Notes: generated by a model not told the origin, from the letters alone. A stretch of 64,000 nt of DNA from Anaerolineae bacterium (GCA_023382675.1 JAHDWN010000001.1:226345-290344), one strand, 5' to 3'. Counted from the stretch's first letter, positions 27,016 to 35,597 are shown. Program-made: numbers and translations.

Positions 27016-28044
27016 TTAGCCTGAACTGTCGGGCGGCAGTTGGATGACATCAAGCGCGAAAGGCAGCGATGGCCGGTAGAGCGGCACCACCAGCGATGTC
27101 TGGTCGAAATTGGCGACGAACAGACGGTCATTAGCATAAGCAACATCGCTTGAGCCGCGAAACAACCCGGCAATGTAATCCAAATCGCCATCCTCGACCC
27201 TGGCAATGCCGTTTTGGCCCAGTGCCGCGACGTAGATCATTCCGTCAGGTGTCACTGTCACACCATCAAAGCCCGGCGGATTGGGGCGCTCCCCGTGGCG
27301 ATAGAGCACCTCGGTCTCGCCCTCGGCAATCAAAACCCGAAAGATATCGTTCGCCTCTGGATCGGTCACAATGATCGCATCGCGCGCAGAATCGTAGGCG
27401 AGACCGGTGATCGCGCGCTGAGCGATGGCAGCATCCATCGGCGGCACCCACCAGACCGCGCCATTCGCGCCGTCGGCGTCGAAGCGCCAGATCTCGTTGC
27501 GCCCCCGGTCGCTGATATAGACGTATCCCTGCGCGTCAACTGCCGCATCATCCGGCGCAACCCAACCGCGCTCGTCGTCAAGCGCGGCAAACGTCGTCAC
27601 TTGCCCATCCAGCGTCACACTCCAGACTGCCCCGCCGGCTGTTCGCGGATCGGTATCGCCATTATCGACGACCACGAGCGTGCCATCCATCAACACAGCG
27701 ATGCCGGACACCCCGCCGATCTGCTCGCGGGTATTGGGGATTTCTGTCACCGTCAAGTCGGGCGTAATCTGCCAGACAACGCCGGTGGCATAACTACCTG
27801 TGAACAACGTGTCGTCCGCCATAGCGGCGACGGTGGGCAGATAGGCATCATCATCGGGCAGCGCGACGTATTCTGCCACCTGCGCGTCAGGCAGCAAAGC
27901 CACAGCCATGGAACGATCAACCCGAATCGTGAGCGCGATCAGCACCAGTGTGAGCAGAATAAGCAGCAAGATGACGCCGCCGAAGATGAAGAAGAAGACG
28001 ACGCGGCGCTGAAACGGCGTAAGGGTTTGCAGACCTCGTAACAT
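27016..28044 (-). CDS. Membrane-anchored NHL/SMP-30-like beta-propeller
   Basis: Protein of 342 residues with one N-terminal helix (about residues 17-40). The rest is an extracytoplasmic six-bladed-propeller-like domain. Blades carry phrases typical of NHL/SMP-30 folds: GVSGIAVLMDGTLVVVDNGD, DDAAVDAQGYVYISDRGRNE, ITGLAYDSARDAIIVTDPEA, FDGVTVTPDGMIYVAALGQN. Whether it is a lactonase-like enzyme or a binding scaffold cannot be told. It starts 15 bases after the small membrane protein gene and likely shares its transcript. Confidence 0.75.
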   Translation of the reverse strand: MLRGLQTLTPFQRRVVFFFIFGGVILLLILLTLVLIALTIRVDRSMAVALLPDAQVAEYVALPDDDAYLPTVAAMADDTLFTGSYATGVVWQITPDLTVTEIPNTREQIGGVSGIAVLMDGTLVVVDNGDTDPRTAGGAVWSVTLDGQVTTFAALDDERGWVAPDDAAVDAQGYVYISDRGRNEIWRFDADGANGAVWWVPPMDAAIAQRAITGLAYDSARDAIIVTDPEANDIFRVLIAEGETEVLYRHGERPNPPGFDGVTVTPDGMIYVAALGQNGIARVEDGDLDYIAGLFRGSSDVAYANDRLFVANFDQTSLVVPLYRPSLPFALDVIQLPPDSSG

Positions 28045-28059
28045 ACGGCTCCGGAATGT

Positions 28060-28416
28060 CTAGCGTGCGAAAAAACCCAACCAGAAACCCAGCAGCAGGA
28101 TAATGCCCCAGCCCAGATAGCTGGCGACCAACATCGGCACCAGCGACCAGCCGCTGCGCGCTGTGAAATACAGAATAACTACGAAAAACAGCGATGGGAC
28201 AATGGCGACCAGCATCTGCTGTGTCACCGGTAGAAAATCGTTCTGCTTGAAATCATCGCCTGTCGAAAGAACCCAGAGTGCCAGCGGAATATTGATCGGC
28301 ATCGTCGCCAGAATGGCAGCCAGCAACCGGGATTGGTTACGTAGAATCGCCACCCCGATGATGATCAAGATCGACACAATCACGGGCAGGACACGCCCAA
28401 GCATGGTCTGCGACAT
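28060..28416 (-). CDS. Small four-helix membrane protein
   Basis: Protein of 118 residues made of about four hydrophobic helices with short loops (LPVIVSILIIIGVAILR; LLAAILATMPINIPLALWVL; MLVAIVPSLFFVVILYFTA; VASYLGWGIILLLGFWLGFF). The ATG at 28416 has AGAGGA 9 bases upstream, so it is preferred over a TTG three codons earlier. It somewhat resembles GlpM-like or DUF3147-type small membrane proteins, but I cannot assign it. It is first in a two-gene unit with the propeller. Confidence 0.7.
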   Translation of the reverse strand: MSQTMLGRVLPVIVSILIIIGVAILRNQSRLLAAILATMPINIPLALWVLSTGDDFKQNDFLPVTQQMLVAIVPSLFFVVILYFTARSGWSLVPMLVASYLGWGIILLLGFWLGFFAR

Positions 28417-28443
28417 GGCGCTCAATCCTCTGGCAATTAAGAA

Positions 28444-28466
28444 GGGCAGGTATTTGTGACCTGCCC
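28444..28466 (-). terminator. Terminator of the tRNA-Ser transcript
   Basis: A perfect 7-bp stem GGGCAGG/CCTGCCC with a 9-base loop starts 13 bases after the tRNA 3' end, followed on the minus strand by TTCTT. The T-run is short and interrupted. Confidence 0.65.
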
Positions 28467-28479
28467 CTCAGCACATGAG

Positions 28480-28564
28480 CGGAGAGGGCGGGATTCGAAC
28501 CCGCGAAGGGTTGCCCCTTACTCGCTTTCCAAGCGAGCGCGCTAGGCCACTACGCGACCTCTCC
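28480..28564 (-). tRNA. tRNA-Ser, anticodon GGA
   Basis: An 85-base class II tRNA. The acceptor stem GGAGAGG pairs with CCTCTCC and the discriminator base is G, as for serine tRNAs. The anticodon stem CTCGC/GCGAG encloses the loop TTGGAAA, giving anticodon GGA (reads UCC/UCU). There is a long variable arm (AAGGGGCAACCCTT), and the T arm is CGGGTTCGAATCCCG. CCA is not encoded. Confidence 0.97.
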
Positions 28565-28655
28565 AAGACATGAATTGTGGTGGGATTATATCAGCATAAT
28601 CTGGCTTTGTGGAGTGTCGGGCTCAGCGTAGGTGCTCACACGCCGAGATCGAGCG

Positions 28656-28997
28656 CTATCCATCGTGCGCTAGCTCTGCAATAAACCCATGTTTGAGCAG
28701 CCAGCGCGACAATTCTTCGGCACCAGGCTCGGTGATCATCGAGCCGCGGTCAAGCCCACGGGGGCTGCGTCCACGCTCCAGAAACGCGGGTTCGCTCACT
28801 GGCAGATCGTCGCCCGGCTCAGCCACCACCAGCGTCGGCACAGACAGGAAGCCTGTCCACTCCATCACGCGGCGCTTGGCCTCCGCATTTTGATCAATGT
28901 AGATCTCTCGATAGGGTATTCCGTAATCGTCCAACACACGTTTCGCCAGCGTGACAAACGGACAGCCGGTTGAACGTGAGTACATCACCAATTCCAT
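28656..28997 (-). CDS. Glutaredoxin-like protein with monothiol CPFV site
   Basis: Thioredoxin-fold protein of 113 residues. From MELVMYSRSTGCPFVTLAKR the first strand, active-site helix and the next strand (YREIYIDQNAEAKRRV) are recognisable, as is the cis-Pro region FLSVPTLVVA. The active site is C-P-F-V with only the first Cys, unlike the dithiol CPYC of NrdH or classical glutaredoxins, so it may work as a monothiol redoxin. A C-terminal extension of about 35 residues follows the fold. The start at 28997 is favoured by the family N-terminus over one 15 codons upstream. Confidence 0.82.
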   Translation of the reverse strand: MELVMYSRSTGCPFVTLAKRVLDDYGIPYREIYIDQNAEAKRRVMEWTGFLSVPTLVVAEPGDDLPVSEPAFLERGRSPRGLDRGSMITEPGAEELSRWLLKHGFIAELAHDG

Positions 28998-29068
28998 CAC
29001 GATCCCATTTCTCCCTCTCTGCTCTACCAGCGCGGCGCACAAAAATCCATATACGCCGCACTATCGCG

Positions 29069-30208
29069 TCAAAGCCCTTCGGCGGGGGCGGGTCGAGTTG
29101 GCGCAATAACTGGATCGACAAAACACAAGATACCGTTGACGATGGCTTGCGCCAGCAAATCGGGCTGATCCGCCAGCAAATCGTGATCGGCGCGCATGAA
29201 ACCGAGTTCGATAATCGCAGCAGGGGTGCGGACATCGATCTCGCGGAAATTGTGATAGTCCGACATATCCAATGTAACTCCGGGGCGACGCAACAGCCCG
29301 GTCATGTTGCCATAATGATCGGCGATGCAGCCGACAAGCAGTTCGTCATTGCCTCGCATACTCGTCCGCGCTGCCGGGCCTGAGATCAAGAACCCGGACA
29401 CCACCTCCCCGCCCGGCCATTCGGCACACGTATTCGAGTGGATCGAGACGAGCGCCGCGCCTTTATATTGATTAAGGCGCGGGTCGAACTCGTCAAGCAA
29501 ATCGACGCTGTAACCCAACCCACGCAAGCTGTCCACCACGCGCTCAGCAACGTTGAAGTTGATCTCGTTCTCGGTCGGTGGAATGAGATTGCCACTGGCA
29601 TCCTCACAGACAGCGCCCGGATCGTCCTGCGGGCCGCGATGGCCGCTGACAACACCGATTTGCTTCAACCAGTTGGGTGTCGGCTGCGAAGTCGGCGCAA
29701 ACGTCGCGAAATCCGAGGTCGCAATCGCCGCACTGAGATCATCACGCACATCTTCGCGGATGAGCGCCTGGGGCGTAAACCAGGTCAGGATCATCGCTGT
29801 CAGTCCCGCTGCCACCGTGATGATGATGAGCGAGCGCAGCATTCCCCCAAGAAAGGTCACGCGGCGTTTTTCGCGTACCCGTTTGCGGCGCACACGGCGC
29901 ACTTCAGAAGGCGCTGCAGATTGACCATCGTCAATTTCAGAAGCGTTGACGCCCGTTGCGCTCGCTGGCGGCTTATCGGCCTGGCGCGCATCGTCGAACG
30001 GCGCGGCTTGCCTGGCATCTGCCGCCGGCATGTGAGAAACCCGCTCTTCTTGGTCAAGTGCTTGCCTTCGACTGGCACGGGATGACGCCTGGCGCATCAT
30101 CTCCATGAAGGCTATCGAAGCCGGAATATCGTTATCCGATGCAGAATCGTCATAGTGCGGTTGATCTGGCTCGTCATCATCGCGGCGCGGAGGGAAAGAA
30201 TCGGACAT
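29069..30208 (-). CDS. N-acetylmuramoyl-L-alanine amidase (Amidase_3) with long cytoplasmic N-terminus
   Basis: Zinc amidase that cuts the amide bond between peptidoglycan glycan and stem peptide. Catalytic features are all visible: His in VVSGHRGPQDDPGA, Glu in ENEINFNVAE, His in ALVSIHSNTC and the Glu in AAIIELGFM. Before the enzyme, residues 1-120 are acidic then strongly basic (RRVRRKRVREKRR), followed by one helix near 125-147. The catalytic domain is therefore external and tethered by its N-terminus. The ATG at 30208 has GAG 8 bases upstream. The long cytoplasmic tail is unusual and may recruit the enzyme to a division or growth site; that is inference. Confidence 0.88.
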   Translation of the reverse strand: MSDSFPPRRDDDEPDQPHYDDSASDNDIPASIAFMEMMRQASSRASRRQALDQEERVSHMPAADARQAAPFDDARQADKPPASATGVNASEIDDGQSAAPSEVRRVRRKRVREKRRVTFLGGMLRSLIIITVAAGLTAMILTWFTPQALIREDVRDDLSAAIATSDFATFAPTSQPTPNWLKQIGVVSGHRGPQDDPGAVCEDASGNLIPPTENEINFNVAERVVDSLRGLGYSVDLLDEFDPRLNQYKGAALVSIHSNTCAEWPGGEVVSGFLISGPAARTSMRGNDELLVGCIADHYGNMTGLLRRPGVTLDMSDYHNFREIDVRTPAAIIELGFMRADHDLLADQPDLLAQAIVNGILCFVDPVIAPTRPAPAEGL

Positions 30209-30313
30209 GATCAAAACTCAGAGAAAGCCCATTCGGCAGTATGTGAGAGTATACAATTCTCAGTCTACTGTCGAAAGTGTTTGGCAGAGGTTGTGTTTTC
30301 GCTTCAGATGTGA

Positions 30314-30335
30314 ACCGGGGACGTGCATCCCCGGT
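30314..30335 (-). terminator. Hairpin after the TIGR01777 gene
   Basis: A perfect 8-bp inverted repeat ACCGGGGA/TCCCCGGT with a 6-base loop lies 18 bases after the stop codon of the minus-strand gene. No clear T-run follows, so termination strength is uncertain. Confidence 0.5.
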
Positions 30336-30353
30336 CATCTTGAAGACAGCAGG

Positions 30354-31253
30354 CTATTTCTTCAGCAAATCGCGCAGGGCAGGTTCCAACGTTGGAAACT
30401 TGAATTCGAAGCCGAGATCGAGCAGCTTTTGAGCGACCACACGTTGACTATCCAGAACCAGAGGGGCCAGCCCGCCCAATGCGACACGCAGCGCCAACTC
30501 TGGCGCTGGGAAGATGGCTGCGGTGCCCTGTACGCGCGCCAGTGTCTTGACGAATTCCTTATTGCGAACCGGATTTGGCGCTACCAGGTTGAACGGGCCG
30601 GTGGCTTTTTCCGTGTCGATAAGAAAGCGAATGGCGCGGCATTCATCTTCGTTGTGAATCCATGACATCCACTGGCGTCCGTTCCCTAGCGAACCGCCAT
30701 AGACGCGCGCTGCCAGCAGAAACGGCTGCAGCGCCCCGCCCGCCTTGTCGAGAACCAGGCCCGTTCGTATCTTGACGATCCGCGTCGGCGCGCCATCGAC
30801 GGCATCTTCCCACGCAGAGCAAACATTCCCGAACCAGTCATCCGCAGGCAGGGCCCCTTCCGTCAGCATTTCGTCGCCGCGATTGCCATAGTAGCCAATC
30901 GCGCCGGACTGAATGACAACGCGCGGTCTTTCCGCTGCCTGTTCGACCGCCATCTTGACGGCACGGCCTGCTGCCACTCGGCTTTCAAGCACCTGTTGTT
31001 TGTGGTCATTGGTGAACGGGAACTGCATGATCGGCTTGCCTGCCAGATTGACAATCGCCGTATCGCCATTGACCAACTCGCCCCATCCGTCCGCAGTCTT
31101 AGCGTCCCACTTCACTGCCCGCGCGCCTTGCGTCAGTTTCGCAGAATCCTCCGGGCTACGCGTGAGAATGATGACTTCGTGACCGTCAGACAGAAGCTGG
31201 GCAGTCAAACGGCGGCCAATCAAGCCAGTACCGCCCGTAATCATGACACGCAT
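30354..31253 (-). CDS. TIGR01777-family NAD(P)-dependent epimerase (SDR39U1-like)
   Basis: Extended short-chain dehydrogenase-like protein of 299 residues. The nucleotide-binding motif MITGGTGLIGRRL begins at residue 4. The family mark GAIGYYGNRGDE, IKIRTGLVLDKAGGAL (here VKIRTGLVLD) and the C-terminal DUF1731 region (FPAPELALRVALGG, ending LEPALRDLL) are all present. Family members are named after the plant division-site/epimerase-like proteins, and their substrate is not settled. AAGGGAGAG precedes the ATG. A palindrome at 31296-31311 lies 43 bases upstream. Confidence 0.9.
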   Translation of the reverse strand: MRVMITGGTGLIGRRLTAQLLSDGHEVIILTRSPEDSAKLTQGARAVKWDAKTADGWGELVNGDTAIVNLAGKPIMQFPFTNDHKQQVLESRVAAGRAVKMAVEQAAERPRVVIQSGAIGYYGNRGDEMLTEGALPADDWFGNVCSAWEDAVDGAPTRIVKIRTGLVLDKAGGALQPFLLAARVYGGSLGNGRQWMSWIHNEDECRAIRFLIDTEKATGPFNLVAPNPVRNKEFVKTLARVQGTAAIFPAPELALRVALGGLAPLVLDSQRVVAQKLLDLGFEFKFPTLEPALRDLLKK

Positions 31254-31295
31254 GTCTGAACTCTCCCTTACAACGCACGATGCATATTCACATCG

Positions 31296-31311
31296 TTCAA
31301 TACAAATTGAA
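31296..31311. promoter_or_regulatory. Perfect 6-bp palindrome upstream of the TIGR01777 gene
   Basis: TTCAAT-ACAA-ATTGAA forms a perfect inverted repeat with a 4-base centre. It could be an operator for a dimeric regulator or a weak terminator of the gene ending upstream; no T-run supports the latter. Confidence 0.3.
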
Positions 31312-31357
31312 TGATTCCATTTTAGGCAGCGCAGATGAGGGCATGATGAGATAGGCT

Positions 31358-33340
31358 TTATCGCACTGTGATCTTCGCAATTTCGATGTAATCTTCGCCT
31401 CCACTGGTGCGCAACCGTTCATATGGCGGATCGAGCGCATAAAGCCCGACGATGAGCGTGTAGTCCCCTGCTGGCCCATCCGCGGGGATGAGCAAGGCAT
31501 GATGATCTTCGATGATTTCATCCGGCTGCCACGCAATTGTGGGCAGGCTGTTACCAACAGGTTCCCCGTCGTGCTGGGTTGCCAACGTACCATCAGGATA
31601 AAGTAGCTGCACAAACACCTTGTAACGGTTCGTCACGGCTGTCTCTGCCTGCCACGTCAGCGCCACAAGCACAGCCTCACCCGGCGCGAGAGCTGTGCCC
31701 CCATCAGACCAGCGCACGCCGGTGAGTTGGATGCCGTACTCGAATGTTACATCGAGATCGCGTGCACTCATGCCGCCCGGCTGAAGATACCGCGCCAGCC
31801 GCACATCGCCATACCACACATCATCCAGCAAGTAGGCCTGGCGGTCGAGCGTCAGTTCAACCACGTGATTTGGGTCGCGTTCGGCATCGCCCCAGAAAAT
31901 CGCATAGATGGCCTCCGCGCCGGTCAGTACTGCCTCTGTCTCGGCAAGCGTCAGAGCGTCATCACCGCCCAGTCCCGGCGGCAACCCGTAGACAGACGCC
32001 ACCCCGTCATAGTAGTAGTCGAAGACCTCGGCCTGATTTGGACCATTCAGAACAATCGCATCGTTCGCGCCAAGTTCCGCCTCTGCCCTGGCGGCGATGG
32101 CACGATAATCCGCCCGCTGATAAGCCGGATCGTGATAGAGCGGCTCGAACCCCTGATAGAGCGCAAACACAAGCGTGAGCGCCGCTGCAATCGCCGCGAG
32201 CCGCACTATCCAGGCTGTCGGCAGCCAGCCCAGGCGATTGACGCGCGCCTCTCGCAGCGACAATCCCTGCCAGAGCACCCAGACGCCGCGCCCCAGCCAC
32301 AAGGCCATGCCGATCTGCGCAGGCAGCAGGAACTTGAGATTGTTCGGGCGAAACAAGCCTTGCGCCAGAAACAAGCCGATCGAGATCAGCACCCAGACAG
32401 CGGGCAGCAGGGTCTTCCAGGCCCGCCCGCGTCGCACCTGAAGCAGGCCAAACAGCAGCAGCAGCCAGGCCACGGCCAGACTCGCATTCTGCGACGTGAT
32501 GCCGAAGATCAGCCAGTTGAGGATCACGCTCAGCGACTCGAAGATCGGCGTAGTCTGGCCGGTGTTGGGCCAGGTCGCGATCTGTTGGAGCGCGACCGGC
32601 AGCCAGGGCAAGAACAACACCAGCGCCAACAGGCTGGCAGCTACGTAGATCGCGAGCGTGTTCAACACAGTGGCTGGTCGATCAAGCTTTCGTGATCTAG
32701 CCAGTGCGCTGACAAGCCAGAGCAGCACGATCACGCCCTGGGCCAGCAAGACGTACACATAGGCATACTGCGTGTACAGGCCCGCGGCGTTGATCAAGGC
32801 CAACGGCAATATACGAAGGACAAGCTTGCGCACACGCGCGCCGGCAATAGCCTCGTGGCTCATCAGGATGCGTGCCAATGCCCACATGCTCGCCACGCTC
32901 CAGAGCGCCAACATCGCGTACATGCGCGCTTCCTGTGCGTAGTAAATGCTGAAGGCGTTGAGCGCAACCAGCAGCGCCGCTGTTAGCCCGGCGACGACGC
33001 CATACAGGTGCTTACCCAGCGCAAAGGCAAAAGCGACGCTCAGCACGCTGGCGAACGCCGACAACGCCCTCAGCGCGAACTCCGTCTCGCCTACCAATGC
33101 GCGCCACCCGGCGAGCAGCCAGTAATATCCGGGCGGGTGAATATCGCGCGCGGCATGTTCGGCGATTTCCGTGAATGAGCGCGTCGCCTGCACGTAAGCG
33201 TTGCCTTCGTCGTTCCAGAACGACTGCGCGCCGAGCAGGTGAATACGCAGCGCCAGCGCCAGCAGCAAAATCACGACTGTCAGCGCGATGCCGATCAGCG
33301 TGGATGTGCGAAAAACCGATGGCGACGATAGGCGCTGCAC
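31358..33340 (-). CDS. GT39/ArnT-like membrane glycosyltransferase with C-terminal beta domain
   Basis: Integral membrane protein of about 660 residues. The first external loop has SFWNDEGNAYV, the acidic Asp-Glu pair typical of GT-C enzymes. DIHPPGYYWLLAGW matches the 'HPP' segment of the ArnT/PMT superfamily. About 11 helices follow, then a soluble part ending in a beta domain (VLVALTWQAETAVTNRYKVF; PAGDYTLIVGLYAL) related to the end of the 24561-26960 protein. The GTG at 33340 is chosen because GAGAG is about 9 bases upstream and it avoids overlap with the gene before it; a longer frame to 33418 exists. It likely glycosylates proteins or envelope polymers from a lipid-linked donor. Confidence 0.78.
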   Translation of the reverse strand: MQRLSSPSVFRTSTLIGIALTVVILLLALALRIHLLGAQSFWNDEGNAYVQATRSFTEIAEHAARDIHPPGYYWLLAGWRALVGETEFALRALSAFASVLSVAFAFALGKHLYGVVAGLTAALLVALNAFSIYYAQEARMYAMLALWSVASMWALARILMSHEAIAGARVRKLVLRILPLALINAAGLYTQYAYVYVLLAQGVIVLLWLVSALARSRKLDRPATVLNTLAIYVAASLLALVLFLPWLPVALQQIATWPNTGQTTPIFESLSVILNWLIFGITSQNASLAVAWLLLLFGLLQVRRGRAWKTLLPAVWVLISIGLFLAQGLFRPNNLKFLLPAQIGMALWLGRGVWVLWQGLSLREARVNRLGWLPTAWIVRLAAIAAALTLVFALYQGFEPLYHDPAYQRADYRAIAARAEAELGANDAIVLNGPNQAEVFDYYYDGVASVYGLPPGLGGDDALTLAETEAVLTGAEAIYAIFWGDAERDPNHVVELTLDRQAYLLDDVWYGDVRLARYLQPGGMSARDLDVTFEYGIQLTGVRWSDGGTALAPGEAVLVALTWQAETAVTNRYKVFVQLLYPDGTLATQHDGEPVGNSLPTIAWQPDEIIEDHHALLIPADGPAGDYTLIVGLYALDPPYERLRTSGGEDYIEIAKITVR

Positions 33341-33356
33341 GACTGCTTCTCTCGAT

Positions 33357-35102
33357 CTACGTTCGCGAACGCGCACGCAGGCTGGCGACGACGGCGTGCA
33401 AAAGAACGACACCAGCAATGCCCACGGTCACGACCAGCGGAATCAAATGCTGTGCGCTTCGGTCAAGCACCGTAAAAGAATCAATTGCGACCGGGCTGCC
33501 GGATGCGCCGGAGATACGCAGCGTATGCGCCTGCGCCAGGAAGGACATCGGCAGGCGCATGTCTGACCATTCCCCCTGAGCATCCGATGCTGCGCGTATG
33601 GGCTGCCCATCCCACACCGTACCGTCAAGCGTTACCTCTGGCGGAGAACCGGCGCTGGCAAAACGCACGATCACATCCGTGCCGTAGGCCATCAGAGCAA
33701 CTTCCGAGCTGGAGATATATGCGCCGAACTGGGCGGTGGCGGACTGTCCAACGGCAGTATCCTGTGCGCGTTCAATCGCCCAATCTTCTGCCTGATGCAC
33801 ACCGGAATACAGCACAGGCTGCGCATCAGCGATGTATTCGCGCATAGCAACATAGATTGGCAGCGGCGTGAAATCCGGCTCGATCATGCGGAAGTAATAC
33901 CAGGATTGGTTGCGCCGGCTGTCATCGGCCTGTTTGAAAAACCAGTAGTTGATCACGCCCAGCCAGGGCCATTCCTGCTGCGCCCGCGCGTAGGCGAGCG
34001 GCATGTAGCGCGCGGCCTCATCCTCGGAGACGATGCCGAAATCACCATACTGGCTGGTCACGAGCGCCGGATCTTCAGGCTGCGCATTCCAGGCAGCCTC
34101 CGCCAGCCAGATCGGCTTGGCGGCGTCGCCATTGGCGACCATGATATCACGAATGTAGAGATGGTGGCTGAAGGTCAACGTGGTCGGGCGCATCCGCTGG
34201 TCGTCAGGCCCGCTGAAGAAGCCGTAGCCCTGTGTGCTCATCACGTCGAAACAGCGCGCACCACCGGCGTCATACATCCGTTGAAGAAAGACATAATCGC
34301 TCAGATTGCGGTCGGTCAGGTTGATCGTCGGCGCAAGCGCGGCGCTGATGACGACGATTTTTGGATCGACCGCTTTGAGCGCATCGTAGGTGCGACACAG
34401 CAGATCGATGTAAGCCAGCGGATCGACGGGCTGTTCACCCCATTCGGGATAGATGTTCGGCTCGTTCCAGATCTGATAGTGCTGGATGCGCCCCTTGTAG
34501 CGCTCGGCGACCGCCACCGCGTAATTGACGAAATCCTGCACATCATCGGGCGGTGCTTTGTCGCCAATGGCAGGATCGGCGTGTGTCCACGCAGGCGGAT
34601 TGCTCAGGCGCGCCTGGATGCGCAGACCATATTGTTGAGCCACATCGACAATGTGATCGTACTTGTCCCAGGCGCTGATCACATCGGCGGAGTCAATGTC
34701 GCCGTCGCCGTCGCGGTCATTGCGCCGATCTTCGAAATCGCCGCGCGCGTGGATTTCGATGTCCTCCCAGGGAAACTCCTGCCGAATCCAGCCAAAGCCT
34801 GCCTCCGCGATCATCTCCACCTGACGGTCACGCTTGGCGACCTCGACCTCCTGCTCTAGAAACGTGTTCACGCCGTAAGGATTCGCATCCACGTATTGGA
34901 TCGGCGTCAGTGGTTCAGTGCGTAGTTGTGGTCGTGTGATGTTTCCCAGCCATTCGACCAGGCCACGCAGTTGTGCTACCGGCGCTTCTTCCCCGGTCAG
35001 CGACTCCATCCAGCTCCAGGCGAGGCCGTGAGTAGCAAGATCAGCGGCGAACAAAATCGCGAGCGCAAGCAATACAGCAAGGATGAGGCGTAGTCTGCGC
35101 AA
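33357..35102 (-). CDS. Membrane-anchored clan GH-A glycosidase-like protein with EF-hand-type loop
   Basis: Extracytoplasmic TIM-barrel glycosidase of about 581 residues. The N-terminal helix (LILAVLLALAILFAADLA) and a C-terminal helix (IPLVVTVGIAGVVLLHAVVA) with basic tail anchor it at both ends. QIWNEPNIYPEW (Glu about 214) and PIWLAEAAWN (Glu about 335) fit the acid/base and nucleophile of GH-A enzymes, closest in look to GH39/GH5-type barrels. Inserted early in the barrel is DRDGDGDIDSAD, a calcium-binding EF-hand/dockerin-like loop. The TTG start at 35102 is chosen because AGGAG lies 9 bases upstream; a TTG at 35108 would sit too close. The GT39-like gene follows 16 bases later. Confidence 0.78.
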   Translation of the reverse strand: MRRLRLILAVLLALAILFAADLATHGLAWSWMESLTGEEAPVAQLRGLVEWLGNITRPQLRTEPLTPIQYVDANPYGVNTFLEQEVEVAKRDRQVEMIAEAGFGWIRQEFPWEDIEIHARGDFEDRRNDRDGDGDIDSADVISAWDKYDHIVDVAQQYGLRIQARLSNPPAWTHADPAIGDKAPPDDVQDFVNYAVAVAERYKGRIQHYQIWNEPNIYPEWGEQPVDPLAYIDLLCRTYDALKAVDPKIVVISAALAPTINLTDRNLSDYVFLQRMYDAGGARCFDVMSTQGYGFFSGPDDQRMRPTTLTFSHHLYIRDIMVANGDAAKPIWLAEAAWNAQPEDPALVTSQYGDFGIVSEDEAARYMPLAYARAQQEWPWLGVINYWFFKQADDSRRNQSWYYFRMIEPDFTPLPIYVAMREYIADAQPVLYSGVHQAEDWAIERAQDTAVGQSATAQFGAYISSSEVALMAYGTDVIVRFASAGSPPEVTLDGTVWDGQPIRAASDAQGEWSDMRLPMSFLAQAHTLRISGASGSPVAIDSFTVLDRSAQHLIPLVVTVGIAGVVLLHAVVASLRARSRT

Positions 35103-35177
35103 AGGCAATCACTCCTCTGAAGACGAGACTTCGCGCATTATAGCCGGGGCAGGGGTGCAGAGCTATGTGATTCGCAG

Positions 35178-35183
35178 TATAAT
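35178..35183 (+). promoter_or_regulatory. -10 box of the DUF883-like gene
   Basis: A perfect TATAAT lies 39 bases before the ATG at 35223. The expected -35 position reads GTGCAG and is poor. Confidence 0.45.
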
Positions 35184-35222
35184 AAGATAAGCGTCAGGTT
35201 GTCAGAGAAATGAGAGGACAAT

Positions 35223-35597
35223 ATGGCGGAAAATGGACACAAACACGCAGATGAACTGCGCGAAGACGCCAATCGCGAGTTGCGTGAGTTTGGGCGCGAA
35301 GTCCGGCACAAGGCAGACGACGCCAAGAAAGAAGTGGTCGCGCGTCTGTTCGATGCAGCAGACACGATTCGACGTGAAGCGCGCGAGGCCAAGGCCGGCG
35401 ATGACGCCGAAAAGGCCGCCGATAATGTCGCGAAGGGGCTGGAAAAAGCCGCACATTATCTTAAGCGCCACAGCTATGAAGACATGGGAGACGATGTCGA
35501 GCGAGCGGTCAAGCGCAGACCGATGCGCGCACTCTCCATCGCACTCGTCGCAGGGATCGTCATTGGCCTGATTCTCCGTGGCAACCCGCGCGATTGA
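35223..35597 (+). CDS. DUF883/ElaB-like tail-anchored protein
   Basis: Small protein of 124 residues. Residues 1-95 are highly charged and helical (HADELREDANRELREFGREV, then TIRREAREAKAGDDAEKAAD), followed by RRPMRALSIALVAGIVIGLI, a single C-terminal helix. This layout matches the ElaB/YqjD/DUF883 group, inner-membrane proteins that bind ribosomes or respond to stress in E. coli; similarity here is of pattern. GAGAGGA sits 4 bases before the ATG. It is a single-gene unit with its own terminator. Confidence 0.72.
   Translation: MAENGHKHADELREDANRELREFGREVRHKADDAKKEVVARLFDAADTIRREAREAKAGDDAEKAADNVAKGLEKAAHYLKRHSYEDMGDDVERAVKRRPMRALSIALVAGIVIGLILRGNPRD

Noticed and set aside
33795-34859. Plus-strand frame of about 350 codons opposite the GH-A glycosidase gene
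   Set aside because: Antisense shadow; the catalytic motifs are on the minus strand.
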